The position numbers were made by a program, and so were the translations under genes. The notes below the pieces were generated by a model. It did not search any database, was not told where the DNA came from, and was given only the letters and a program-made list of their open reading frames with translations. Below are positions 47,598 through 59,026 of a stretch of DNA of 64,000 nt, piece after piece (the stretch's first letter is position 1; every line of letters begins with the position of its first letter). Where the stretch lies: NCBI GenBank assembly GCA_014529385.2, contig CM043970.1, positions 61,325,523 to 61,389,522 of the forward strand, in the 5' to 3' direction. This DNA is from Adiantum capillus-veneris (Eukaryota > Streptophyta > Polypodiopsida > Polypodiales > Pteridaceae).

Positions 47598-48107
47598 ATG
47601 CTTTACAATTTTGCTAATCTATACTTACTCGCTCTTCAACGTCATACTGTAGGTGGAGTGTGGTTGCTTTTGTACTCTTCCTTTGGGCAGAGAGGGCTAT
47701 TTCTTGGTGTTGCAGTACATGTAGCATCAGTTCCCAACCCTCTTCGCCCAAAATGTTTTTGCAGGTTTTGTCGCCGGTACAGGTATTGGTATATGAATTC
47801 TAATGCACCTTGGAATAGGCATCAGTATATGAAACTTATTTTTAGATGCCTATTACAATGTTGTTTTATCGGCGTAAACTTCATTGCGTATTTTGATGGG
47901 AGATATACCGGTATCTATACCAACAATATGATGTCGATGCTTATTCCGATGCTTATACCAAGTTTTTTTACTTTTAAAACAAGCTTTCAGTTATCAGTAT
48001 CTGTGTCGATTTTTGCATGGCATGTTGTAGTGGTACCCACTAAGAATATGTTTGAGCTTTTTGGGAAGAAAAAGTCAAAGGATTTTATTCCTTGTCTTAA
48101 AGACTAG
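47598..48107 (+). other. 169-codon ORF of doubtful status
   Basis: Open but odd: hydrophobic and aromatic-rich, with repeated GGTATTGGTATATG / ATACCGGTATCTATACC words in its middle that look like a small non-coding inverted repeat. No signal peptide or ordered membrane spans and no recognisable family. I regard it as a chance ORF unless transcription shows otherwise. Confidence 0.25.
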
Positions 48108-48129
48108 AATGATACTCTTTCTACTTCTC

Positions 48130-48820
48130 ACAAAGATAGCCTGACCATCGCTTTGATTTTTTTACCAATAATTTTTTTGTTTATCCCAACTATGCTCTCA
48201 ATTGGTTGCCAGTCTGCCAGTCCTATTCGATGGATAAATATATGCACCATATCAAACATAATATCAACCATAAGCCTTTGGAAATAAAATTGCACTAAAT
48301 GAGATATATGCTCAAAACACCATACAGTTGGGTCCATGTGTGGAAAACTAGGAGTAGATGTTTGCAACCTTAAGTCTGCGTGTTGAAAAGCATGTTGAGG
48401 ACCTCTTTCACCCGCTTGCTTTGTGCACACACTTTAAACTCTTTAACTTGACCCTTGAAAGCCTCCATAGAATTATTGCGTTGCCTCCTCTTCCTCCTCC
48501 TCATCTGCAATAGTACCCAACTGCCGATATTTATTCTAGATGGTATCCACGATTGCATCTGTAGTATAACTATTAGAAATGGTAATAGAGTCAATTGTAG
48601 TGCTAGTCCTTCGCGAGGGAGTCATGGTGTGCATAGAACAGACGGTAGAGTTAACAAAAATATGAAAAAGGGAAGACAATTTTGAGAGGGACGTAGAGTT
48701 ACTCAAAGTTACAATTGGGCAGGAACATAGATACTGGATGGAGCCTTCAATGCAAGTTTTGAAACTCTTCGGTACATAGTTAGTACAATTTACGGAATTT
48801 GGGCTTTGAAAGCGTGACAT
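48130..48820 (-). repeat. Left arm of large inverted repeat, with protein-like frame
   Basis: Its reverse complement matches 49028-49700 over nearly its full length with many substitutions. The minus-strand translation begins MSRFQSPNSVNCTNYVP and continues STSLSKLSSLFHIFVNST, SRRTSTTIDSITISNSY and KRRKRRQ-like, then FEHISHLVQFYFQRLMVDIM. It has stops. I recognise no family. Confidence 0.75.
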
Positions 48821-49027
48821 TGTATAATTCGAATAACAAAAAAAAAAAACCTTATTTTCTCAACGAGTTTCACTCTAAAATGCTGATTTTCAGCGTAACA
48901 TTAGCCTCTTCCTCATTGGTTGAGTGCCACTCTCTCTCTAGAACTAAAAGGCCCAAAAGTGAGTCCAAAGTTCTCCTAATGTCTAAAAAAATAAAGAAAA
49001 TATTATTTTTGTTCTTCAAATTATACA

Positions 49028-49700
49028 ATGTCACACTTTCAAAGCATAAATGCCATAAGTCGTACTAACTCTGTACCGACAAATTTCAAAACTTGCATTG
49101 AAGACTCTATTATCTATGTTCCCACCCAAAATATTGCTTTGAGTAGCTCTACTTCCCTCTCAAAACTGTCTTCCCTTTTTCAAATTTTCACTAACTCTAC
49201 TTTGTGTTCTAGTGCACATCATGACTACCTCTCGAAGGCCTAGCACAACCATTGACTATGTTAGCATTTTTAATAGTTATATTACATATGATCAGGCATG
49301 GATACCATCTAGAATAAATATCGAAAGTTGGATACTATTACAGACAAGGAGGAGGAAGAGGAGGCAACACAATGATTTTGTGCAGGCTTTCAAGGGACAA
49401 GTTAAAAAATTCAAAGTGTGTGCATAGAGCAAGCGGGTGAAAGAGGTCCTCAAACAACATGCTTTCCAGCATGCAAACTTAAGGTTGCAAACATCTTCTC
49501 CTAGTTTTCCACAACATTGACCCAGTTGTAAGTTATTTTGAGCATATCTCATTTGATGCACACGTTTAGGTTTGATATCATGTTGGTATGTTGTGTACAT
49601 TTCAAAATCGCAACCATTTGAGAGCATAGTTGGGATTTTTTATGCTTTCCATGCATTCATTGGTGAGAAAATGTACCAAGGAAGACAACACAGGGAGCTT
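49028..49700 (+). repeat. Right arm of large inverted repeat, with protein-like frame
   Basis: It begins MSHFQSINAISRTNSVPTNF and STSLSKLSSLFQIFTNST, then SRRPSTTIDYVSIFNSY and WIPSRINIESWILLQTRRRK, matching the left arm. The spacer is 207 bp (48821-49027). The two frames read outward from the spacer. The arms could pair as a long hairpin RNA, or reflect two inverted copies of a transposon gene. Confidence 0.75.
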
Positions 49701-50662
49701 GCAAATAGCAAATTTTTTTTAATGATATGTCATATTTGGAACCATGAATATCCTCTGGCTAGGGTCGTATAAGTCCTTTGCCACTTCCATCCTTTGACAA
49801 CAAGGATTGGTCTTTGCCAGCTTCCCAAACTAGTGAAATCTTCAAGAGTAGGTTGTTTCAGAATTTACAAAAGTCCCTCAAGTATTCTATTGCTACAATG
49901 ATTGTTAGGCTCACTCTATTTATACATGTTGAAGTGTTTGTAGATTTCTTCTTTGATAAGAAAATAAGAACTACCACAACAATGTTCATTTGCAATTCTA
50001 AGAGCTGTGTAGACTTTTTAGATGATAATTGGGATAGGAAATAGTCACAAGGCAACGTCTATATTTTGCAAAGATGTAAGTTCATTATAATCTCTCAAAA
50101 TTACATAGTGTCATTTTACTATTTTAGATATCATCTTCTTAGTGGGCAACTTATTCCACTCAACCAAGATATAGAGTCTAACTCTGAGAACAAACTTTTA
50201 GCAATAGAGATCTACTTTTGAGAGAGCCTACTTACTGTGATGAAGACAATGTCAAGTACAACCCTTGCATAGCTTAGTGTAGATCTTACATATGAAGACC
50301 TTCCACTGCTGCCAAAAGTGTATGCATTCAATCTCAACAATAGAAAGGTACTTACTGAAGGATAAATTTCATTCGTCTTTAATGCATTAAGATATAGTTA
50401 CTAACTCTTTCTTTTCTCAAATTCCAAGACGCAAGGAAAAAACAACATTGTGCAAGGAATCCCTCTCAAATACACTTCACTTGATTGCTTCCACCGGAAT
50501 CTAGGTCACATACATTGTGAATGCAATGAGTTTTAATGCCATGAAATCCAAGATGTACACTCCAAAATGACTAATACAAAGACATTTTAAGTTGCTCAAA
50601 CATTGTTTAAAAAATGTACACTTTTCATTGTTTCAAAACTTTACAAATTGCATTGTTTCGTT
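49701..50662. other. Spacer with one 88-codon chance-like ORF
   Basis: The frame at 49778-50044 continues from the right arm region, but nothing in it is recognisable. The rest is AT-rich. Confidence 0.3.
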
Positions 50663-51100
50663 CTAAATGTATGCAAAAGGGTGATAATGATTTCTCTCTT
50701 CCCCTGATATTGCTCCCCTACCCCCTCCCCTAGTTGTTGCCACTACCTCCTTGCCCTTTGCCCGGGTTGTTGCTCCTTCTCCCTCTGGGGACGCTGGTCT
50801 CGGGTACCCTTTTGCGTCATTCAAATTCATGGGCCTCCTCCATGGATTTCCATGCATCTTGCATCTATAAAGCTTCCCTCTCTTCTCGCTCTTGTCGCTA
50901 ATGTGTAACCCAATCCTGTACTTCTGTGAAGTTTGCATAATATTGATTGATTGCTTCTTGCATGTTTTGAACCTTGTCTTGAGTTTGCTTGTGCCCCTAT
51001 GTGCTTTTGTCAATGCGAACATGTTCGAACTCCTCAGCTCGAGTGCTTTCCTCTCTTGCCCGTTTGTGCACCGAGATTATAATATGTTGAATGGCATCAA
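50663..51100 (-). pseudogene. C-terminal end of an unrecognised protein
   Basis: The minus strand gives HKRARESTRAEEFEHVRIDK, QDKVQNMQEAINQYYANFTE and then a Gly/Arg-rich tail (AKGKEVVATTRGGGRGAISG) before the stop at 50663. Helical then basic and disordered. A frame change is needed near 50870. Possibly the tail of a transposon gag-like or accessory protein. Confidence 0.3.
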
Positions 51101-52129
51101 AAAAGAAATTGTGCACATAATAGGGACTGTAGTTATGTAATTAAGGGTCCTGTAGAAGCGTGACAATAAGAAAGTAAGTCAAGAAGTTACTTCTTTTAAT
51201 ACAAACATTGCAACAATACAAGCATTGAAAAAACACACGCACTAAAATTTGGTACATCCAAAATTTGGCTAATAAGAGCATAGCATTCATACACGTACAC
51301 CAACCACAATTGTAGTCATCAACTAGCATGGGCACGCTGGCCAATTGGTGTTGAGTCGCAGTCTCTAGATCATTTCTAACAAAATGTGCTCTACATAGCA
51401 TACAATTTTTTTGTGGCACTACATACATAAGGGCTTGCTTCAATAAGGTATTACAAATAGATATTACTAAGAAATGCATAAAGATGTGCCTTGCATCTTT
51501 ATACGCCCATAGAACCCCCTGCTTTGCTTGAAGTTTTTGCCCGGGGGGCTCACTATATTTAAGACCACTATATCACGTGCGTTCAGGCTCTTTTTCTAAA
51601 ATCCCTATTCTGTGAATTTTCTAGGAAATATAATGAACCCTTTTCTTTTAAATTCTGTAAATTTTTTTGAGCTTTGTAAAAACATATCCTTATGTAAATT
51701 TATTTCTGTAAGTTTTAAGGGATTTAAATACCCTTCTGTTGAACTTACGTGATAGGTTACATACTATGTAAGGTGAACCCCTTGGGAGTTTTTGTAGTAG
51801 ACAATCTTATCTCCAACGTCGAATAATAACAAGCTCCAATGTTTACTACACAAAAAACACCAAAACCATCAAGGATGAGGAAAAAGAAGATCCTAAATCC
51901 AACATAGTTTTTACTTCTCAAGACGAGACTCACAATTGATTGTATGCAGTGACCAGAAAGCGTACTAGATCCCAATTTACTCTGCTAAACCAGTCCAACA
52001 CCACCAAAAAGGAAACACCATTGTTCTAAAGCATAGGCGAGATAAGTGGATCTATTATGTATACTTTGTCCTGAATGTTCGTGGACAAAAGCGAGATAGC
52101 ATGCCTAACATGAATAAATGCTAGCAATT
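51101..52129. other. Spacer
   Basis: No recognisable gene or repeat. Short minus-strand frames lack any family resemblance. Confidence 0.3.
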
Positions 52130-52321
52130 AGATTTGCTTGGTTCTGAACCTCACTACTGCAAACACATGGATCAATACCGAGCAAACCAAGGACTTGAAA
52201 ATTTGATCAGGGTCCCCATTCACTTGGTTATGACCCTCACTACCACAAAGACATGGGTCAATACCAAGCAAATAGGGACCTTCTAAGTGTCCAAGGACCT
52301 ATTTTTGCTTGGTTTTGACCC
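52130..52321. repeat. Foldback repeat units, same family as 58338-58738
   Basis: GGATCAATACCGAGCAAA (52169) and GGGTCAATACCAAGCAAATA (52255) open two units. The second closes with CCTATTTTTGCTTGGTTTTG ACCC, giving a stem of about 25 bp (52255-52279 with 52297-52321) around a loop of about 15 bases. Confidence 0.75.
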
Positions 52322-52625
52322 CAACAACATGACTAATAATGAACATGAGACGTACCACATAGCAATGTTGACAACTAAATCCGTTGCATTGCCATTAGAA
52401 ACATTGCACAAGCATAGGAAATCTTGTTGATCAAGGTTGAAAATGCAAACCTCGTCTAACCTTCCAACATATGAACATATGCACGGAGAGGTGTTGAGTT
52501 GACAAAAACTTGCAGTTCCTCTTCGTTTTCTTTGTTGATTTGATTTATTCAAGTCTTCTGGCAGAGGAACTTGCTCTGTGTTAGCTGGCCCTTGATTTTT
52601 TTGAGCTGTCTCTAGCTCTTCCTAT

Positions 52626-52815
52626 GCCAACTCCTCCCTAACTGGCTTAGGCTCCGATTCGTCTCATCCCTAGTTGAGGCATGATCCTCCCTTACCGACA
52701 TAAGCCCCTCCCTGGCTAGCTCATGGTCCTCCCTAACCGGCTCAATCTCCTCCCTGGCTAGCTTCGGCTCCTCCCTGACTGGCTCAGGCCTCTCCTTGAC
52801 TGGCTTAGGCTATTG
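52626..52815 (-). repeat. 24-bp tandem repeat encoding 8-residue EPVREE-type peptide
   Basis: The minus strand reads PKPVKERPEPVREEPKLARE then EIEPVREDHELAREG.. and more distant units: about eight repeats of (K/E)P(V/L)(R/A)E(E/D). Period 24, in frame throughout. The surrounding frame runs on toward 52552 but meets stops. It could be the repetitive tail of a transposon protein; no family recognised. Confidence 0.6.
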
Positions 52816-53379
52816 GAGTGGAGTTGTACCTGAATCGAGTACTGCCTCAAACTTGAGATTTTCCTGCTCATATGTTTGGGCTCAGGATTGATTTATCCTC
52901 TTGACCCGTGATCAAGGTCTTTTGTTGCTTTCAGCCCTTGAAGGCTCTATCTATCATGTACAAGGATGGAGAGGAGGGATGTTAAGAATATCCATGGTTA
53001 TACTGTCCCCCATAGGTATCGGATGAAGCAGCCCATTGTAGCAAAAATGCAGCCTCCATAGTGTGTCAAAATCCCACAACATAATTGTCACGCAATGGGC
53101 ATGGGCAGCTAGGATATATCCATCATTGAAGAACTCAACGAGGTAGTCTTCTGCAATCTCCTATAGGCATAGGAGTGCACTACTGGCCCATAACATGTCC
53201 ACTCTCCAATTCTCCCAAGTCTCTCGCGCTACTTGCTAAAATGGAAGCCATGGGATGGCTGGTTGCATGTGCATTTTGATCCTTCATAGCTCCTGTAGGA
53301 TGTATCTGTGCCCCTTGTATCAGTGTCTTCTTGCTTGAGCATGCAAGGACTCACCTGCCGCTCTTCTAGGTGTGGCCTT

Positions 53380-53850
53380 TTCACTCGCCATCTCTACAAA
53401 CAACATAAAAGAAAACTGCACCACATCCTGAGCGAATGTTCGTTTTGCACAAGGGTCCCCAAGAGACGATGGTCAGTACCATGCAAAAAAGAGCACCAAA
53501 CACGGTTCTCCCGCCCTTATTTGCTTAGTACTAACCTCACAAAATAACACTGCACAAAAGTAGAATAGTATACCTCTTTAGTGTGTATAGAGATCTGCAT
53601 CATGGGGTCTTCTAGTTTGCTCTATGTCACTCTCCTAGACCTGGATTTTCACGAGCTATCCCTACAAAAAGCATAAATAAAACCACACCACATTCTGTGA
53701 GCAAATGTCTCTTGCACAGAAGGTTCTCCAAGAGATGATGGTTAGTACCAAGTGAAGAGGAGCACCAAACACAGCTCTCCCACCTCGCTTGGCACTTACC
53801 TCACAAAATGGAACTGCACAAAAGTATAATGGCATACGGCTGCATTGTGT
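53380..53850 (+). repeat. Tandem duplication, period about 267 bp
   Basis: CCACATCCTGAGCGAATGT (53421) and CCACATTCTGTGAGCAAATG (53688) head matching segments. Each runs through CCAAGAGACGATGGTCAGTA (second copy GATGATGGTTAGTA), GAGCACCAAACAC and ACTGCACAAAAGTA. Diverged. Confidence 0.75.
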
Positions 53851-54370
53851 GTAGATATTTACATCAACAAAGTGTTGCCGAACGGGACACAGAAAGAGGG
53901 ATGGGAGCACGCGAGCAGAAGAGGATGCAAAATTTGGGTTGGGAGAACAAGAGGGGGTTTGCTCATTGTGTACCCCGACGGGGGTAGAGTTAAAATTCTA
54001 GGTGGGATGGGAGCACTAGAGAGGCAGAAGAGGATACGGAAAGAGGTAGAGGAGCACTCGTGATTTTATTATTTACTCACTGCATGAACACTCAGCTGGG
54101 GTGGGGATAGAGTTAAAATGTTTGATGGAGGGTAGCTACCCCTAAACTTAGGACCATGCGCCTCTTTAATGAGCATCGTTACTGAATTGATTGTGGTTTG
54201 TTGATCATACTACATGAGAATCTAAGCCCGTTTATTGCTCCTAGATTGGTGTTCCTTGTGAGCACAACCCATGTACCTTTTTTGGGTTAGCATTTGGCAT
54301 AAAAAATTGATCACAGTCGCCATCTCCATCTCCAAGAGAAACATATCACCCTTGCCGTTGCCTTTTTTGT

Positions 54371-54575
54371 GATCTTGCACCGAGTGAACCCCAAAGCTTT
54401 GAGTTTGTTACTATCATGTTTCCATCGCCCTTGTCTTTGTCTTTTATCAATCTTGCTATCAAAGACCTCCAAAGCTTTGAGGATGTTACCTTTCACATCA
54501 CCATCCACCTCCTACGATCTTGCTCTCGGCGACCTCCAAATCTTTGAGGTTGTTACCTTCTACATCACCATCCAC
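54371..54575 (+). repeat. Degenerate tandem repeat, three units of about 67-78 bp
   Basis: GATCTTGCACC, AATCTTGCTAT and GATCTTGCTCT begin at 54371, 54449 and 54516. Each is followed by ACC(C/T)CCAAAGCTTTGAGG-like words and CATCACCATCCACC. Confidence 0.7.
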
Positions 54576-54778
54576 CTTAGTGCCATTGGATATTGCAAAA
54601 AGATAGTGAGGCGGTCTGGGACGGGCAACAAGAAGAGTGGCCTCCAAGCACTGTTCTAGGCTCCCATGCTGCTCAATTGGGTTGGGGTTGGAAAAAACAA
54701 CAAACACACACACAAACCCGCAACCTAACCCTACAAAAATTTGGGGCACCACCTAGTTTTGGATGCGAACTAGGACGC

Positions 54779-54780
<2 letters not shown>

Positions 54781-54861
<81 letters not shown>
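54781..54861 (+). repeat. (GA)n microsatellite
   Basis: Pure GA run of about 81 bp. Confidence 0.92.
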
Positions 54862-54866
<5 letters not shown>

Positions 54867-56849
54867 TGCTCGGGCTGCTTTGAAACGTATCAGCAATGAT
54901 CAAGCAAACACAACTATATATTTAAGAAAGAGAGAGAAAGGGGGAGGGGGTGCTTGTTGCATTAATACCTTCTTACAAATCTGTCATGACAAATCGTAGT
55001 GAGATTAGTATTTGTTCAACATAGCTTGCGTAAATTTCACCACAACACATCACAAGAAAAGCCACCCCAATCACTGTCTTAAGGCCAGGGGAGTCCTCTC
55101 CACCCTGTCGCCCTCTTACAGTATGTGGGATTTATGGCTAGATTGATGACAACACCAGAGACAAGCTATGAAGAACTTAACAAAAAACACCAAGACACTT
55201 ACGCATCATTGTTTTCCATTACTTCACGTTGGAAGGGAGACAAAGTATCCAGGCTTAGTCCAAATCCACCCTCCTTGATTCAACAAATGTTGGGCTTACA
55301 CTAGTAGGAGAAATGATAGATTTCCTACTCTCAATTGAATGATCACTCTCTCTCTTACAATGGCATAGAGTTCCCTTGCTAATCCCCTATTACAACACAT
55401 GCACATGCATAAGACAATGAGCTTCCACTCAAGAGCTCCTTCTAGAGAGGTTGAGCTTGGCTTCTCAAGCTATAGCATAGTGCTCTTGCTTATGGCTCCC
55501 CACTTTTGTGCTAGCTACACCCTCCTTTTATAGCAATTTTGAAGGCTAGGGTTACTCCTCTAACCATGGTTGGGTTAGAGTTTCAGCAATTTACCTAATT
55601 TCTTTTGCTTGGAATTATCAAGAAGTTGGTGGGGAAAGAGAGAGGAGAGAAATGGAGGTGATAGGACTTTTCATAGTGGGTTAGTGTTAGTAGAGTTAAT
55701 ATTAATTTACAAATGGAATTGGATATTTACAATGGGAGTATCCATGTAGGATACAAATAAGGAAGAAAAACTCTTAAGAGGTAAGAAAAGGTGGATTTCT
55801 TACAAGGTTGATGCTCCAAGTGTCTTGAGTAGGGCCAATTTTGACGCTTGTTGACGGTCCACTAGCTTTGACGGTACATTTTTTCTCCACTCTTGACCTT
55901 CCTTGAGAGACAAGGTAATTGAAGCTGAGTAATCAACCACCATGATGCTGTCTTTTAAGAGAAGAGGTTGAATTTTGTGGTTTTTTGATAGATATGGGTA
56001 ATTTGGAAGAGGAAAAATGAGACTAGGTGGTCAATTTTGGAATGGAATTGTGTGTGGGAGGTATGAGTTCACCATGGTTTCTCTTATTCTTCAAGGTTGA
56101 GGAGAAGGTGAGTAGGGTGCAGAGAGGAGTGGTGAGAGAGGTGGGGATGATGAGTGGAGAAGTGTGTGTGAAAGAGGAAAATGATAAAGTGGAAGAGAGA
56201 GTGTGGCTGCATAGCATGGGAAAACTGGGGTCCACTAATAAAATCATAGCTCACAGCTCGTAGCTCAAAAAAATATGAAAAAATTTGAGGCAAAAGTTCA
56301 GCCCACGAGCTACAACTTTTGTTTGTATCACCTTTTCAAATTCGGAGAGCAAGTGAACTTTAAAAATTCAGCAAAACCGACTGTTGTTTTCCACTGCACA
56401 AGGTCCTTGTGGGGTCCTTCTTTGGATGATTCTTTTGAATACCTCCAAGAGTGAGCCCTCCATAGTGCATGTATGCATGCCACCTACCCTTGACCTTATT
56501 TGGTAGGTCTATAATTGAAGATATTGTTGAGATCATGATATAAGTGAATAGTACAACTAAGAAAATCAAATATTGAGGGGTCTAAAAAATATGTACATGT
56601 CAAATATAAATAATATAAGTGGAAAAAATATAAAGGGGTCAAAAGAAATCTCTCTCATTATGAGGCTACCATAAAAAGATAAATATTTTTGGTGTTCTAA
56701 TTTTTTAGAAAAAAACAAAATAGATGTAGGAGGGGAAAAATTACAATAGTGAAAAAATATACACATAAATAAAACTAGTTTTTTTGGATTTTTGTTGGGG
56801 TGGAGTTACACCAAATATAAGAGAAGCTTACATGAAAATATTTCTATAT
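54862..56849. other. Spacer without recognisable gene
   Basis: AT- and GA-rich. The overlapping opposite-strand frames at 56023-56293 look like chance ORFs in purine-rich DNA. Confidence 0.3.
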
Positions 56850-57245
56850 GGAATAAAGAGTATGAAAAATGGTAAGAAAAATTGTGGTAATGGTGAGGCA
56901 ATGTACAGAGCATAAATAACACACACCTAGGTAGAAATATTTAAATAAATACCAAAATAATTATGAAAAAATCTTTTATTTAGGCCCTATATACAAAGAA
57001 ATATTTACATACGCATGGGCCATAATATACTTATATTTTTTATATTTTTTAATTTTTTGGCTCAACTAGCCCAATGACTAGCTAATTAAGGGTTTTTTAT
57101 TTCAGTAAGGAGATATGGGAAAAGTCCCCTAACTCACACGCACCTATATACAGTGAAAGGGTGAGGGTAACCACAGTGTTTGAGTGATTTGATAGGGTGA
57201 GATAACTCACTATGGCAATTACAGAGAGCCGAAAAACGGCTATCA
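56850..57245 (+). repeat. Dispersed repeat, copy 2, ending in a 3' hairpin
   Basis: Direct partner of 1-454. It ends AGCCG-AAAAA-CGGCT (57227-57241) then ATCA, followed here by ATAGG rather than CTAG. Homology to copy 1 stops right after ATCA, so the hairpin marks the unit's 3' border in both places. Confidence 0.65.
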
Positions 57246-58337
57246 ATAGGTTCTCTCTCTCTCTCTCTCCCGGGTTTACGCCACCGAAGCCACTGTGTCA
57301 CCTCCTCTGCCTGTGTGTTTCACCTCTTTGTGCATCAAATCCACTGTGTCATGTGGTTACGGCACAAGGGGAACAACACTTCAAGGATCAAGAGGTTTTG
57401 TTAGGATTATATTAGAAGGCTGGCAATGCCAAAATTGGCATAGTTACAAATTATAAGAATTAATTGAGATTCTCCATGCAAAGTTGTGAGGTTCAAGGCA
57501 TAGTTGGAATTATGACTCCTTGTGTGACCGTGCAAGGATATGGTTGTTAATTCAATGCTATGTTTGGGCATAGTGGGCCTAGATATCTAATGACCCATCT
57601 ATGCCCCGGGGGATTCACCATGGAAAAATTACCGCATAATGTAATGTAGGGGAGGGGTATTTTTTACAAGTTAAATAAGCGTATAAGTTAGGGGCAGGCC
57701 CCAATAATTTATCTCCTCAACTTAAAAATAAGGGAGGGGGTATCATATTAATTGGGGGGGGGGGGGGGGGACTGACCAGGGTTGATTACTTGTAGAGATT
57801 GGTCACTGGTGTACAATAGAACTCAGATGAATTTTGTGGAAGTTTTTTATCAGGCCACACATCAAATTTTTCATCAAGCCGGTCATGGATAAGGGCTGAT
57901 TTGGAGCAGGTCAAGGGTTGATTTACACCAAATTTGGATGGGTCTGAATTGGATAAATAGCCACCAGAGTGCAGGTTGATCGGGCACATAGTTTAAAAGT
58001 CAAACTAAGACACATTGAGGGTACATCTAGTTATCAACATAAGTGGCTCCTTAGTACGTTGCTAGTCACTATGCTACACACTCTTTGACTAATTTTACTC
58101 AGTTAGATCACGTGAGACCTAAATTTTATATGTAAGATAGGGGTATGATAGTTTTCTTCATTGATTGTCGTATAAGAGTAGAAAGGGGGGTCATATTCCC
58201 TAATATGAGTCGTATATAGGGGTTTTATCAAAGTTGTTCGCTCACATGTGGCATCCATTTTGTATATAGAGTGAATCCCCCGGGATCTATGCCTAATGGC
58301 CATGGGTACAACACGAGTTCTATTGACGTTATCACTT
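57246..58337. other. Spacer with a 17-base poly-G at 57754-57770
   Basis: A short CT run follows the repeat end at 57250. Otherwise no gene or repeat is recognised. Confidence 0.4.
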
Positions 58338-58738
58338 GGGTCAACGCCAAGAGACTAGGGACCTTGGAGGATTCCTCGAGCCCTTATTTGCCTGGTTCTG
58401 ACTCTCATAATGTGACGTGTGTTAAAAGGACATGGATAGAGCATGAACTGTACTAACATAATCACATGGGTCAAAATCGAGCAAATAGGGGCCATGGGGG
58501 ATTCTTCAGGCCCCTATCCACCTGGTTCTGACTCTCATCACATGGCCTATTATAACCTCAACACACGGGTCAAAACCAAGCAAATAGGGGCCTTGGGAGA
58601 TTCCTTGGACCCTTATTCACCTAGTTCCACATGGATACAGTGTGAATTGTACCAACATAATCACATGGGTCATAAGCAAGCGAGTAGGGGCCATGGAAGA
58701 TTCTCCATGCTCACTATTTGCTTGGCTCTCTGACACCA
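58338..58738. repeat. Array of four foldback units
   Basis: Units open with GGGTCAA(A)ACCAAGCAAATA or variants at 58338, 58468, 58567 and 58677. After 25-30 bases they return with a complementary half (for example GGCCCCTATCCACCTGGTTC). The core ATAGGGGCC / GGCCCCTAT pairs perfectly in the second unit. Linkers carry CAACATAATCACAT. Two relatives lie at 52130-52321. Confidence 0.75.
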
Positions 58739-59026
58739 AATACCATTCAATATATAATAGTAGTTTTGTCTTGCTCTTTCTTTCATACATGGGGAACATA
58801 GTCCTGGAGAAAGACAATGTAGGGCAGGATACATGTGAAGAAAAATGTACACGTTCTTATACAACATCCATGCTCATCACCATGCACCAAAGCTATTAGG
58901 AATTTTAATGCAGATTTTTCTATCCAGCGGATCATTGATTCCTCAATTTAGTACCTACAAATGCATTTGCAACAATATGAAGTAGTCATTTGTGAAGATT
59001 CCTTCACAATTGATGGTATGAGATAA

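Noticed and set aside
56023-56293. Opposite-strand ORFs of 69-78 codons
   Set aside because: Both arise from a purine-rich stretch that is open in several frames; no domain.
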